Both the position numbers and the translations under genes were made by a program. A stretch of DNA of 64,000 nucleotides from CAYPIE01 sp964410665 (GTDB lineage: Bacteria > Planctomycetota > Planctomycetia > Gemmatales > Gemmataceae), in assembly GCA_964410665.1 (NCBI GenBank), contig CAYPIE010000017.1, positions 22,928 to 86,927 on the forward strand, written 5' to 3'. The notes below the pieces were generated by a model. That model ran no database searches. It was not told the origin of the DNA and saw nothing but the letters and a program-made list of their open reading frames with translations. Below, one piece after another: positions 28,182-36,431 of this stretch (positions are counted from its first letter, which is position 1; the number at the start of each line of letters is the position of its first letter).

Positions 28182-28742
28182 TTAGTACGGCAAGTGAATC
28201 ATTTCATCCACAGGAATGAAATCATTGTTATCTTCGTCGAAGTAGAACAACAAACCATTCTCGACCATGAAAAAGAGCCCATGCAGATGCAACCGGCCTG
28301 CACGCACCAAGCCTGCAGTAATGGGGTGGATCCGCAAGCTCTCCAGTTGCTCAAGGACATTTTGTTTGGCCCGCCGCGTCTGAGCGGCGCGGGAACGAAT
28401 TCGCTGGGTCACCTGGGACAGAAACGGGTCGAGCTCCGGATAGCTCGAAGGGAGCTCCGTCGTCTCGAACGCCGAACAGCTGGAGTGCCCACAGACCACC
28501 AGGTCGTGCACCTTCAGGACCTCGACGGCATAACGCAAGGTCGATGCAAACGAGCCGCTGGCTGCTGTAGGGATGGTATTGCCCGGAGTGCGTAGCCAAA
28601 GAACGTGCCGCCAGAGACGTTTGACCGGCAGATCAAGACTTAGCTCGGTACAACTGAGGATAGCAGCCTGCCGCACCGAGGTTTCGGGCCGGCCGTTGGG
28701 GGTGGGCAGCATGGACAGCAACGGGTACGGATCGCTCAGCAT
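28182..28742 (-). CDS. Beta-carbonic-anhydrase-like protein lacking the Asp-Arg dyad
   Basis: 186 residues from the ATG at 28742 (GAGAG 7 bases upstream); the longer frame to 28820 would overlap the preceding gene by 53 bases. The fold signature is clear: the first zinc ligand Cys31 in AILSCTELS, then TPGNTIP and ASTLRYAVEVLKVHDLVVCGHSSCSAF with His86 and Cys89. The spacing matches beta-carbonic anhydrases, which hydrate CO2 with a zinc held by Cys/His/Cys. The usual CxDxR sequence is however C-T-E-L-S here, so the catalytic Asp-Arg pair is missing. It may have altered activity, or bind zinc/bicarbonate without catalysis. It follows isocitrate dehydrogenase by 25 bases and is probably co-transcribed. 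Confidence 0.82.
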   Translation of the reverse strand: MLSDPYPLLSMLPTPNGRPETSVRQAAILSCTELSLDLPVKRLWRHVLWLRTPGNTIPTAASGSFASTLRYAVEVLKVHDLVVCGHSSCSAFETTELPSSYPELDPFLSQVTQRIRSRAAQTRRAKQNVLEQLESLRIHPITAGLVRAGRLHLHGLFFMVENGLLFYFDEDNNDFIPVDEMIHLPY

Positions 28743-28767
28743 CGAAAATCTCTCAGCAGGGTTGGGG

Positions 28768-30219
28768 TTAGTCTTCGCCTTGAGCACGCGTAAAGCCAGG
28801 TTCACCATCCAGTTCTTCAAGGACTTCGAGATGCATCCAGCGATGCTGTCCGACGCGCTTTAACAGATCAAGCAGATGTGCCTGGGTGACCTGTTCGACC
28901 CCAGGTCGAACGATGAAACGACAACGGTAGTGATCCACACAGTCAGGGAGCACCCCCGGAGAGGGGTAGACCTTGGTACCCCGGTTGGAGATCATCTTGA
29001 GCTTGACCGGCGCATCTTCGGTAAGCGACTCCAAACTCTGGCCCAATCCATCGGGGGTCAAGGTCGACTCGATGAACACATCGGCACCGATCGAACGACG
29101 CGATGTAGGCGATGCCTGGCTAGCCGAGTCCGGAATGCTCATTGGACGGTAGGTACGTGTCGGCCACCTGTCCGAGGTCTTGCCTAGATTGGCGATGATC
29201 GCATCTGTGAAGGCAGTGGTCGAAGCAGCGCCCTGGTCTCCGGCAACATCGCGGGTCCGCACACCGGACTCGAGGGTAACGATCAAGGCCTGTTCAACCT
29301 TCTGGGCCACGTCAAAGTCTCCCAAGTAGCGGAGCATCATCACCCCAGAGAGCAACAAGGCGGTAGGGTTGATGACATCCTTGCCGGCATACTTGGGGGC
29401 AGAGCCGTGCACCGCTTCGAAGATGGCAATCCCCTTGCCTAGGTTCGCTGAGGGAGCAAAGCCGAGCCCACCAACCAAGGCAGAAGTGAGATCACTTAAA
29501 ATATCCCCATTCATATTAGTGGTGACGATCACATCAAACTGTTCCGGACGCTTGACCAACTGGTGTGCACAGTTGTCGATGATGACATGCTGAGCTTCGA
29601 TCTCGGCATACTCCGGTGCCACTCGTTCGAAGGTCCGCTTGAGGAAACCTTCGGTCAATTTCATGATGTTCGCCTTGGTAGCGCAATGCACTCGCGGCCG
29701 GCCCTCGGCCCGGGCCAACTCAAAGGCCAGTTTGGCGATTTTTTCACAGCCCTGGCGGGAGATCAGCTTCAAGCACTGGGCCACATTCGCCGTCTGCATA
29801 TGCTCGATGCCGGCGTAGAGATCCTCAACGTTCTCCCGGATCACCACCAGGTCGATGCCTCGACCGGTGTAGGGGGTAGGAACGCCTGGAAGCTCGCGGA
29901 CAGGTCGGATATTGGCGTAGGTTTCGAACAGTTTCCGCAAGGTGACGTTGGCGCTTTTTTCGCCGAAACCAACTGGAGTTTCCAGAGGCCCCTTGAGAAC
30001 CACTCGGTTGCGGGCAATCGAATCGATGGTTTCGCTGGGCACTCCGGAGGCAACGCCCTTTTTGAAAACCGCTGCACCTGCTTCTGCCTCTTCCCATTGG
30101 AGGTGAGCGCCGGCGGCTTCCAGAATCCGCCGGGTGGCATGGGCACACTCAGGACCGACCCCATCGCCCTGGATGAGGGTCACCGTGGCCACGGATTGCT
30201 TGGCTGAACGATCGTCCAT
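28768..30219 (-). CDS. icd: Isocitrate dehydrogenase (Thermus-type, with C-terminal extension)
   Basis: Oxidises isocitrate to 2-oxoglutarate and CO2 in the TCA cycle. 483 residues from the ATG at 30219 (GGAG about 10 bases upstream; the frame is open further but non-protein-like). Visible motifs: TLIQGDGVGPE near the start, the substrate loop NVTLRKLFETYANIRPVR with arginines, VVIRENVEDLYAGIEH, the catalytic Lys in CATKANIMKLTEG, NMNGDILSDLTSALVGGLGFAPSANLG, and the nucleotide site FEAVHGSAPKYAGKDVINPTALLLS. The core ends near residue 340 and about 140 residues follow. They include KMISNRGTKVYPSPG, like the extra C-terminal domain of Thermus-type enzymes. NAD versus NADP preference cannot be judged safely. 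Middle gene of a three-gene operon. Confidence 0.93.
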   Translation of the reverse strand: MDDRSAKQSVATVTLIQGDGVGPECAHATRRILEAAGAHLQWEEAEAGAAVFKKGVASGVPSETIDSIARNRVVLKGPLETPVGFGEKSANVTLRKLFETYANIRPVRELPGVPTPYTGRGIDLVVIRENVEDLYAGIEHMQTANVAQCLKLISRQGCEKIAKLAFELARAEGRPRVHCATKANIMKLTEGFLKRTFERVAPEYAEIEAQHVIIDNCAHQLVKRPEQFDVIVTTNMNGDILSDLTSALVGGLGFAPSANLGKGIAIFEAVHGSAPKYAGKDVINPTALLLSGVMMLRYLGDFDVAQKVEQALIVTLESGVRTRDVAGDQGAASTTAFTDAIIANLGKTSDRWPTRTYRPMSIPDSASQASPTSRRSIGADVFIESTLTPDGLGQSLESLTEDAPVKLKMISNRGTKVYPSPGVLPDCVDHYRCRFIVRPGVEQVTQAHLLDLLKRVGQHRWMHLEVLEELDGEPGFTRAQGED

Positions 30220-30235
30220 GGAATAGTTGCTCCGT

Positions 30236-30760
30236 CTAAAAGGTTGAAGATGGTAATGAGGCCGCACATTGCGGCTCAGACAGCGGCCAGAACTGGCCAT
30301 CCTCCGGCGCGTCCCAGGCCGCCCGCCAGCGGCGACCCTGCTCCAACAACCAGTGGGCCTTGCTCGGGTCTTGCCAGCCAGGCCAAACCAGCACAAAGCT
30401 CGAGCCCGGGCGTAACCACTGCATCGCACCGACGACTGCCCGGTACAGGTCGGGCTCGGTAAGCTTCGCGTAGGAGCCAAATACTTGTGGATTCCCGGCT
30501 GGAACCGCTCGCTGGGCCAAGCGCAAGACTGCCCCCAGCCGTTCGCCCCACTGAGGCGATGCATTCCTGGGTGCGACGGCAACACAGGTCAAATCCTCGG
30601 GAAGCTGTTGCGACAATTCCTGAGTCAGCCGAGCAACTTCCTCGGTCGTCCGCGGGTGCCACAGATGCACCTTGATCGGCTCCCCAATATCGATCCGGAT
30701 CGGGTTCGAGATGCCCAGCAGTTGGCCGGTTGGATCGAGCTGATTTCTTCGGATCAGCAT
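30236..30760 (-). CDS. Small protein of unknown function, first gene of the icd operon
   Basis: 174 residues from the ATG at 30760. GGAA lies about 6 bases upstream; the longer frame to 30847 runs through a terminator hairpin and is rejected. The protein starts MLIRRNQLDPTGQ and contains VARLTQELSQQLPEDLTCVAVAPRN and a Trp-rich segment (FVLVWPGWQDPSKAHWLLEQ). No signal peptide or known motif is seen. The stop is 16 bases before icd, so the two are very likely translated from one mRNA. The ATG lies only 23 bases after a rho-independent terminator, which suggests attenuation control. Confidence 0.7.
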   Translation of the reverse strand: MLIRRNQLDPTGQLLGISNPIRIDIGEPIKVHLWHPRTTEEVARLTQELSQQLPEDLTCVAVAPRNASPQWGERLGAVLRLAQRAVPAGNPQVFGSYAKLTEPDLYRAVVGAMQWLRPGSSFVLVWPGWQDPSKAHWLLEQGRRWRAAWDAPEDGQFWPLSEPQCAASLPSSTF

Positions 30761-30783
30761 ATATTTTCCAATAAATAAGGAAT

Positions 30784-30837
30784 AAAAAAAGCCAGCAGAT
30801 AACCGATGGACAGAGTGTCCAAGGGTTATCTGCTGGC
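30784..30837 (-). terminator. Rho-independent terminator placed directly before the icd operon (candidate attenuator)
   Basis: On the minus strand: a perfect 14-bp stem GCCAGCAGATAACC / GGTTATCTGCTGGC (arms at 30837-30824 and 30804-30791), an inner GGACA/TGTCC stem in the loop, and then TTTTTTTATT at 30790-30781. This is a textbook intrinsic terminator. The next ATG is at 30760, too close for a full promoter in between, while a promoter-like pair lies upstream at 30949-30977. Confidence 0.85.
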
Positions 30838-30948
30838 CTTGTATCACGCCGGGCTCAGAGAGTTCCCAGCGAACTTATTGGCTTGTGCAATTCAATCCGA
30901 CCAGGGCTCGTCCGCTTGGACTCTCCCTATTCGCATTGACTCGGAAGT

Positions 30949-30977
30949 TTTCTACGCGTCATGGTGCCTCACGTCAA
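30949..30977 (-). promoter_or_regulatory. Candidate promoter for the icd-operon leader
   Basis: Minus strand: -35 TTGACG (30977-30972), 17-base spacer, -10 TAGAAA (30954-30949). It starts about 26 bases after the DUF2294 stop. The transcript would begin near 30942 and run about 105 bases before entering the terminator hairpin. The leader also holds GAGAGT/ACTCTC pairing potential. Confidence 0.45.
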
Positions 30978-31002
30978 GGCAACTCCGGCGATTTTTTCCC
31001 GG

Positions 31003-31380
31003 TCAGCCCAGACGGTACTCCGGACGCCCCTCCAAGGTGAAAACAATGATCCGTTCACCCGTCCGGGTACTGATGTCAGTGTGCAGACTAATCAGTCCCA
31101 CACCCAGAATATCACGGATGGCGATTTCTAGAAGTGGACGTCCTTGCTCGATGAGCTGGTGGCGCAGCTGTTTGATCAGATCCCGACCACGCTCCGGGTT
31201 CTCCGACTCTGCGAGTTTGAGTTCGGCAGGAGTAAGCACGTTGCGTAGTCGGACGAGGACGAGATCGCCGATCAGATAGGTGCGCGTATCCAACGGACCT
31301 CGGCCCATATACTCTTTTTCGAAGCGAATGACGGCCTTACTGATTTCCGCTTCCAGCTCGGCTTTGCTCTTCAATTCCAT
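31003..31380 (-). CDS. DUF2294 family protein
   Basis: 125 residues. It matches the DUF2294 pattern: KSKAELEAEISKAVIRFEKEYMGRGPLDTRTYLIGDLVLVRLRNVLTPAELKLAE-type sequence from residue 4 onward, GRDLIKQLRHQLIEQGRP in the middle, and GVGLISLHTDISTRTGERIIVFTLEG at the end. The family's biochemical role is not established; members are small cytoplasmic alpha/beta proteins. AAGGAG and AGG lie upstream of the ATG. A candidate promoter for the next operon starts shortly after the stop codon and a rho-independent terminator lies about 165 bases downstream. Confidence 0.8.
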   Translation of the reverse strand: MELKSKAELEAEISKAVIRFEKEYMGRGPLDTRTYLIGDLVLVRLRNVLTPAELKLAESENPERGRDLIKQLRHQLIEQGRPLLEIAIRDILGVGLISLHTDISTRTGERIIVFTLEGRPEYRLG

Positions 31381-32079
31381 AGACCTACGAGCACTCCTTG
31401 AGGCGTCATACCGCCGTTGCCACCGACAAGTCCTCGCTCAGCCGATCGCTCCTAACCTCAAAGGATGGACGCGATGTTTTGCGATAAACGGTCCCGTCAG
31501 CGATGATTTCCTCGAGTGGCAATGGCAGAACGCCCCGACCGCCTTCGTTGCTGCCGGGGCGTCAACGGATCTCAAACCGACCCTGGTCGTTCGCTCAAAC
31601 AACTGGGAAGCGGTGCATCGGTCGGATCGATTGCATCCGTCAGGGTTGCCTCAGGACCGGACCCGAACCCGATTCTCTGAGCGCGACTCTTGCGGAGAAG
31701 CTTCGCTCCGCGGGGTGGGCAGGTCAGAATCTATGGGAGGCTGGCTATCGGGCAACGCTACCTTGGTGAAGGGGTTTGGCAACAATAGCAACAGTCCATC
31801 ACTCCAATGTCGTCGACTTGTCCAAGCCATTGTCATGATCTCCATCTTCAAGGAATCGAGGTTGAATGGGAAGGCCATTTCGGCAGGGCAACCGACCACC
31901 GGATCGGGCAAGGCCATACCTTGCCGACAGCCGAAGTAGGGGGCGAAGAAGCATCGTCCCCTGGTTGCGGAACAAACAGATAAACAGAAAATGAGTCGAT
32001 AGAAACGGTTCGCTCTGCCAACCTACCGGATCACGCGATACGATCCAGAAAGTCCCAGCAAGAGCGTGGAAATCATGAT
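31381..32079. other. Gene-poor stretch
   Basis: About 700 bases in which open frames on both strands give basic, Ser/Arg/Pro-rich translations without family patterns. No tRNA-like fold, array or transposon end was seen. It could be decayed sequence or hold an untranslated RNA. Confidence 0.4.
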
Positions 32080-32409
32080 TCATTCACGCCAGACACAGTG
32101 GCAAAGATGACGTGGAGGTTCGGTGACAACGAGACCCGCGGCAGGATTCGGCAAGCAACGACGAGAGGGACAAGCCCGTACTTGCGACGAATCAGAAGGT
32201 GGGAAACAAGGATATGACCACGGGTCACGCCGCGTTAGACTGGTACGTGGGGAGAGTATGGTTTCAGCCTCTTGTGAACCACAAGAGGCTGGTGATTCAG
32301 AGGACTCGGCAACCGAGTTCAGAGGCAACATCCGCTCGCCCGACAATGGGGCCATACTGAGCAGAACACTCAGCAGCACCAGACCACCTTGGCGCAGAGA
32401 TGGGAGCAT
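32080..32409 (-). CDS. Possible small secreted protein
   Basis: A 109-residue frame with a very good Shine-Dalgarno (GGAGGT 7 bases before the ATG) and a plausible signal peptide (LRQGGLVLLSVLLSMAPLSG). After it the sequence is Ser/Pro/Cys-rich with six Cys and no recognised domain, so it may be a small disulphide-bonded exported protein. Against it: the frame contains a perfect 12-bp hairpin at 32265-32291, and the mature part is low-complexity. It could also be the remnant of a longer gene. Confidence 0.4.
   Translation of the reverse strand: MLPSLRQGGLVLLSVLLSMAPLSGERMLPLNSVAESSESPASCGSQEAETILSPRTSLTRRDPWSYPCFPPSDSSQVRACPSRRCLPNPAAGLVVTEPPRHLCHCVWRE
32265..32291. repeat. Perfect 12-bp inverted repeat inside the small secreted ORF
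   Basis: CAGCCTCTTGTG and CACAAGAGGCTG separated by 3 bases, forming a very stable hairpin on either strand. It has no U-tract. It may be an RNA regulatory or processing element, or a small transposition scar. Confidence 0.6.
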
Positions 32410-32774
32410 GGCAGAGACCTCCGGTAGGCAGCGGCAGGAACATCAGCATGCGCGTGACCGCTACTTACCCCTTTAATATACGGGCTCCGAAGACGATCTG
32501 CGCATCGGAAGTCGACACGCAATTCATCGGTTTTTCCAAGGTGCCCCCCGGACCGCGGAGCAGATAGGAATCCAGGGGTTTGGCGAAGATGGGTTGGACC
32601 CACTTTGCCAAGAGTTTGCCCCAGCGAGGCCCTTAAGGGGTTGCGGACTTCGATGCGGAGCAACTCATTTGCCCATTCCGGACGAGGCGAAAGCAGCGAT
32701 GCTTATCCTGAGCAACGAATCGTTCCACAGAAGTACGTCTCAGTTAGACAACCTCATCACGCCACGAGAAGACG
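32410..32774. other. Divergent intergenic region
   Basis: 365 bases between the possible small secreted gene and the aldo/keto reductase gene. It should carry at least the reductase promoter; no confident promoter or other feature was recognised. Confidence 0.4.
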
Positions 32775-33749
32775 ATGCAGACTTACCAAGTAAAGCCCCT
32801 AAGCAAGCCCATCTCGGCAATCGGTTTGGGAACCATGGTTTTCCATCCTAATACGCAATCGCGCGACTTTACCCTGCTGGACACCTTTGTAAAGCACGGC
32901 GGTACCTTGATCGATACGGCCGAGGTCTATGGAGCGATCGAACAACAGGGCTTTTCCGAAATGGTCATTGGCGACTGGCTTGCCGCCCGCCCTGGCCTGC
33001 GTGAGAACATCGTGCTCGCTTCCAAGGGCCTTATCCCAGGTTATTGCGCTGAGCTCCATCCCGGCGGTGCACGCATCGACCCGGTGTCGATCCACCGTGC
33101 CATCGATGGATCGCTTAAACGACTTAAAACCGACTATCTCGATCTATGGATGTTCCATCGTGACGACCCCACCTATCCCGTCGGACCCCTTGTCGATGCC
33201 CTGGATCAAGAGGTCCGCGACGGCCGCATCCGTGCCTATGGCGCTTCCAACTGGACCACCCAACGCATCCAACTTGCACTGGACTATGCTCACCGACACG
33301 AGCAAGCCCCAATGATCGGCTCAAGCCCGAACTTCTGCCTCGCCAAGGCCAACCAACCCTACTGGCCCAACACGATCGTGACCGATGAGGACGATCTTCG
33401 TTGGTTCCAAGCCAACCACTTCATGCTGGTGGCTTGGTCGCCGTTAGGCCGCGGCTTTTTTGCCAAGGGCGATCCCCATGATCACAGCGACGCCGACCTG
33501 GTACGGGTGTTTTACTCCGATGCTAACTTCGAACGAAAACAACGAGCATTTGCTCTGGCTCAGGCCCGCTCGGTGTCGATGATCGAGATCGCGCTGGCTT
33601 ATGTGATCAGTCAGGATTTCCCGAGTGCCGCCTTGATCGGTTCAGCGTCAGCGGACCATGTCGCCTTGTCGACTCGTGCAGGCAACTTGCGACTGAGTAA
33701 AACTGAGCGGGACTGGTTGGACTTATCGAGTGACGTGCGACCATGGTGA
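32775..33749 (+). CDS. Aldo/keto reductase
   Basis: A 324-residue NADPH-dependent oxidoreductase of the TIM-barrel aldo/keto reductase family. The catalytic tetrad can be read: Asp and Tyr in GTLIDTAEVYG, Lys in IVLASKGL, and His in LWMFHRDDP. IRAYGASNW and VAWSPLGRGFF are also typical. The C-terminal region has the cofactor loop with ALIGSASADHVA. Length is normal. GAGAAG precedes the ATG. The substrate is unknown; the closest subtype by eye is the YdjG/Tas-like group acting on small carbonyls. Isolated gene. Confidence 0.9.
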   Translation: MQTYQVKPLSKPISAIGLGTMVFHPNTQSRDFTLLDTFVKHGGTLIDTAEVYGAIEQQGFSEMVIGDWLAARPGLRENIVLASKGLIPGYCAELHPGGARIDPVSIHRAIDGSLKRLKTDYLDLWMFHRDDPTYPVGPLVDALDQEVRDGRIRAYGASNWTTQRIQLALDYAHRHEQAPMIGSSPNFCLAKANQPYWPNTIVTDEDDLRWFQANHFMLVAWSPLGRGFFAKGDPHDHSDADLVRVFYSDANFERKQRAFALAQARSVSMIEIALAYVISQDFPSAALIGSASADHVALSTRAGNLRLSKTERDWLDLSSDVRPW

Positions 33750-34151
33750 ACGGACGCTGACCAGTCATGAGGGATCGAGCGGTTGGCAGTTGGGCTTTCT
33801 CGGTTATGATGTTGGAGTTCGGTCCACTTGTGCTACTGTCTCTCAACGTCATAGAACCCCAGGCAATCGACACTGGCCAGCAGCCTGTCCGGATTGGTAG
33901 CCTGGGACTTCAACTTGCTCAGGTCCGCTTGGTTTCAATCCAGATCCGACAAACTCACCCTCTACTCTCTGGGAAGTGGTAAAACGGGAGATGTTCTTTC
34001 GAGGTCTGTGAGTCGATCCCCTCGCCACGCCCTAGTGGGTCACCTCGATCGAGATGACGACCCGGTGTCAAACGAGAGCGGGGCATCCGCAAGCGTCACT
34101 ACGGGGGCGGGGAAGTGTTAACACGAGCTCGATGGATGGGTGACACGTTGG
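33750..34151. other. Intergenic stretch before the inverted-repeat element
   Basis: About 400 bases between the reductase gene and the large inverted repeat. No gene, RNA or terminator could be supported. Confidence 0.4.
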
Positions 34152-34322
34152 ACAGGGGCGATTCCTTCGGAGCGGCGGGCAGATCCCCGCCGAGGGTTGG
34201 ACAGCCGTCGGTTGGAGATCCCAGGTCCGCCAGGTCGTGCTCCTACTGTGCGGTGGTCCCAGGCACTTCCGCCCAACCCTCGGCGGGGATCTGCCCGCCG
34301 CTCAGAAAGGAATCGCCCCTGT
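34152..34322. repeat. 171-bp element with near-perfect 49/50-bp inverted terminal arms
   Basis: The left arm (34152-34200) and right arm (34273-34322) are reverse complements except for a 2-versus-3-base difference. Both begin ACAGGGGCGATTCCTT and end GCCGAGGGTTGG at the inner side. Each arm also contains its own small palindrome, GGCGGG-cagat-CCCCGCC. The 72-base centre has no ORF. The form fits a MITE-like or REP/BIME-like element and would fold into a large cruciform. It ends 84 bases before glpK. No clear target-site duplication was found. Confidence 0.8.
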
Positions 34323-34406
34323 TTGTCGGGCCAGGTTCGGGTGGCACACTTGGCCGCCACCTCGATGGAGGTGGTTATCTAGCTCTTTTCGATCGGGAGC
34401 TGCTTC

Positions 34407-35990
34407 ATGTCCCTAATCGCTGCGATTGATGCAGGCACCTCCAGTGTTCGTGTGATCTTGTTCGATAAGAAAGGGACCGAGGTTGCCAAACATCAAACCG
34501 GGTTAACGCTGTTCGCGCCACATCCCGGGTGGGTTGAACAAGATCCCGTCGAGATTATCACGGCGTTAGATCATTGCTTCTCAGAAATCCTGGCAAACCA
34601 CCAACACCTCAGCAAAGAAGACATCATCGCGATAGGTATCAGCAATCAACGGGAAACAACCATTCTTTGGGATTCGGTTACTTCAAAACCATTGCATCAT
34701 GCCATCGTGTGGGAAGATATTCGAACATCAACACTTGTAAAAAAATTGATTAAAAAATATGGATCGAAAGATCATATACGATCTCGGTGTGGCCTACCTT
34801 TTTCAACATATTTCTCTGCCACCAAGATACGTTGGTTATATGATCATATTCCAGAGATCGCCCAGAAAGCCGCGGAGAGACGCTGTAAGTTTGGCACCGT
34901 CGATGCGTGGATTGTCTGGAATTTACTGGGAAAGCACCTCATCGATGTGACCAATGCTAGCCGCACCATGCTCATGAATTTAGAAACACTGGAGTGGGAC
35001 CCCAGCCTCTTAGAACTGTTTGGAATTGATCGTGAGATCCTTCCAGACATCGTCCCCTCGAGTCATGAGTACGGAACCATTACCAATGGGAGTTTCGCGG
35101 GCCTACGGCTGCGAGCATGTATAGGCGATCAGCAAGCAGCCTTACTCGGACAGCTCTGTTTCGAGGAGGGGCAGGCGAACCAATCCTATGGGACTTCCGC
35201 CGTGATGCTCTACAACACCGGTGAGAAACCGGTAGCGTCTGAGCATGGTTTATTGACAACCGTTGCCTACCAACTCGAAAAAGAAGCGAAACCCGTTTAT
35301 GCCATCGAGGGCAGTATCGCCTCGGCAGGTTCATCCATCACGTTTTTGCTCGATAATCTGCAACTGGTGTCCACCCCTTCCGAGGTGGATACGTTGGCCG
35401 CAAAGCTGACGTGCGTGAGTTCCGATGCCAACGCACTCGAGGAATTGCCTGAACCTTGGAACCTCACCGGCGGTGTCTATTTTGTTCCTGCTTTCTCGGG
35501 GCTGTTTGCGCCTTACTGGAGGGATGATGCGCGCGCACTTCTGTTTGGCATCACCATGAACACAAAACGTGAGCATATCTGTCGAGCGGTCCTGGAAGGG
35601 ATCGGTCATCGGATCGCCGAAGTCGCTGAGGCGATGCAACAAGATGTCGCTTCGTTGGACAACCCAACGTCGCTCAGGAGCATCACGGTGAACGGAGGGT
35701 TGGCGAGATCGGATACATTGTTGCAGATTCAAAGCGACTTGCTGCAAATGGAAATACAGCGGTCTTCGATTATTGAATCGACCTCCATGGGTGCCGCGAT
35801 TTTAGCAGGGTTGGGAGTAGGTCTTTGGAAAGATTTGTCAGAAGTACGAGAGCTGATCCAGATACAAACCGTACCTTTTCGACCTCAAATCAGTGCTGAA
35901 GATGCCCATCGGATGAAAGCGGGCTGGAAAGATGCGGTGGCGCGCTGTTTTCCAATGAAACCCGTCGACAACGAAAGCAGGCCCACATAA
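34407..35990 (+). CDS. glpK: Glycerol kinase
   Basis: Phosphorylates glycerol with ATP to sn-glycerol 3-phosphate. A 527-residue FGGY-family kinase. Motifs seen: phosphate-1 loop AAIDAGTSSVRVILFD at 4-19, GISNQRETTILWD near 80-92, the glycerol-binding VWEDIRTST, GTVDAWIVWNLLG near 163-175, ACIGDQQAALLGQLCF near 236-251, QSYGTSAVMLYNTG, AFSGLFAPYWRDDARALLFG and the C-terminal NGGLARSD. GGGAG lies 7 bases before the ATG. Codon use is more AT-rich than in neighbours (for example around 34740), and several motifs resemble eukaryotic-type glycerol kinases; horizontal acquisition is possible. No glpF or glpD nearby. Confidence 0.93.
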   Translation: MSLIAAIDAGTSSVRVILFDKKGTEVAKHQTGLTLFAPHPGWVEQDPVEIITALDHCFSEILANHQHLSKEDIIAIGISNQRETTILWDSVTSKPLHHAIVWEDIRTSTLVKKLIKKYGSKDHIRSRCGLPFSTYFSATKIRWLYDHIPEIAQKAAERRCKFGTVDAWIVWNLLGKHLIDVTNASRTMLMNLETLEWDPSLLELFGIDREILPDIVPSSHEYGTITNGSFAGLRLRACIGDQQAALLGQLCFEEGQANQSYGTSAVMLYNTGEKPVASEHGLLTTVAYQLEKEAKPVYAIEGSIASAGSSITFLLDNLQLVSTPSEVDTLAAKLTCVSSDANALEELPEPWNLTGGVYFVPAFSGLFAPYWRDDARALLFGITMNTKREHICRAVLEGIGHRIAEVAEAMQQDVASLDNPTSLRSITVNGGLARSDTLLQIQSDLLQMEIQRSSIIESTSMGAAILAGLGVGLWKDLSEVRELIQIQTVPFRPQISAEDAHRMKAGWKDAVARCFPMKPVDNESRPT

Positions 35991-36233
35991 GCGCCGAAGG
36001 TCAGATCCTCACGGTCACCGCTTCAGGTGGTGGATCCTACCGGTGTGCACAATGTCAAGCACAAGCCAAGATGAAAGCCGTTGCTGGATCGACGCTCAGT
36101 CGGATTCTGCCCAGCATTTGATTTTGCCGTGACTTGTTACCCATTCTCAACGGCTTAGGAAGTGAACTGCACCCGTCGCGGACTCGATGGCAGTCGGGAG
36201 CAAAAACGGTCCGATCACCCCTGCCAACGAAAA

Positions 36234-36256
36234 GCCCCATGCGTGGAACATGGGGC
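36234..36256 (-). terminator. Rho-independent terminator of tRNA-His
   Basis: On the minus strand: GCCCCATG, 7-base loop, CATGGGGC, then TTTTCG. It begins 37 bases after the tRNA 3' end, in the right orientation to end the tRNA transcript. Confidence 0.7.
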
Positions 36257-36293
36257 ATCGTCGTCACTGAGTTTCTTCAAGTGTTTCGATCAG

Positions 36294-36368
<75 letters not shown>

Positions 36369-36431
36369 ATCCATCCCCTTATCATACCCTTGCCGCCTGC
36401 CTTGACAAGCGTGATTCACGCATGCGTCGGC

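Noticed and set aside
27736..28185. 149-residue plus-strand frame
   Set aside because: No Shine-Dalgarno or protein-like pattern; overlaps the likely promoter region of the giant gene.
28743..28820. Longer start for the carbonic-anhydrase-like gene
   Set aside because: Would overlap icd by 53 bases and adds residues without family match; the ATG at 28742 has a good ribosome site and leaves a 25-base gap.
31280..31939. 219-residue plus-strand frame
   Set aside because: Antisense to the DUF2294 start and then low-complexity; no family pattern.
34118..34382. Two 80-residue frames on opposite strands with nearly the same sequence
   Set aside because: They arise because the DNA is an inverted repeat; the shared peptide is a palindrome artefact, not two genes.
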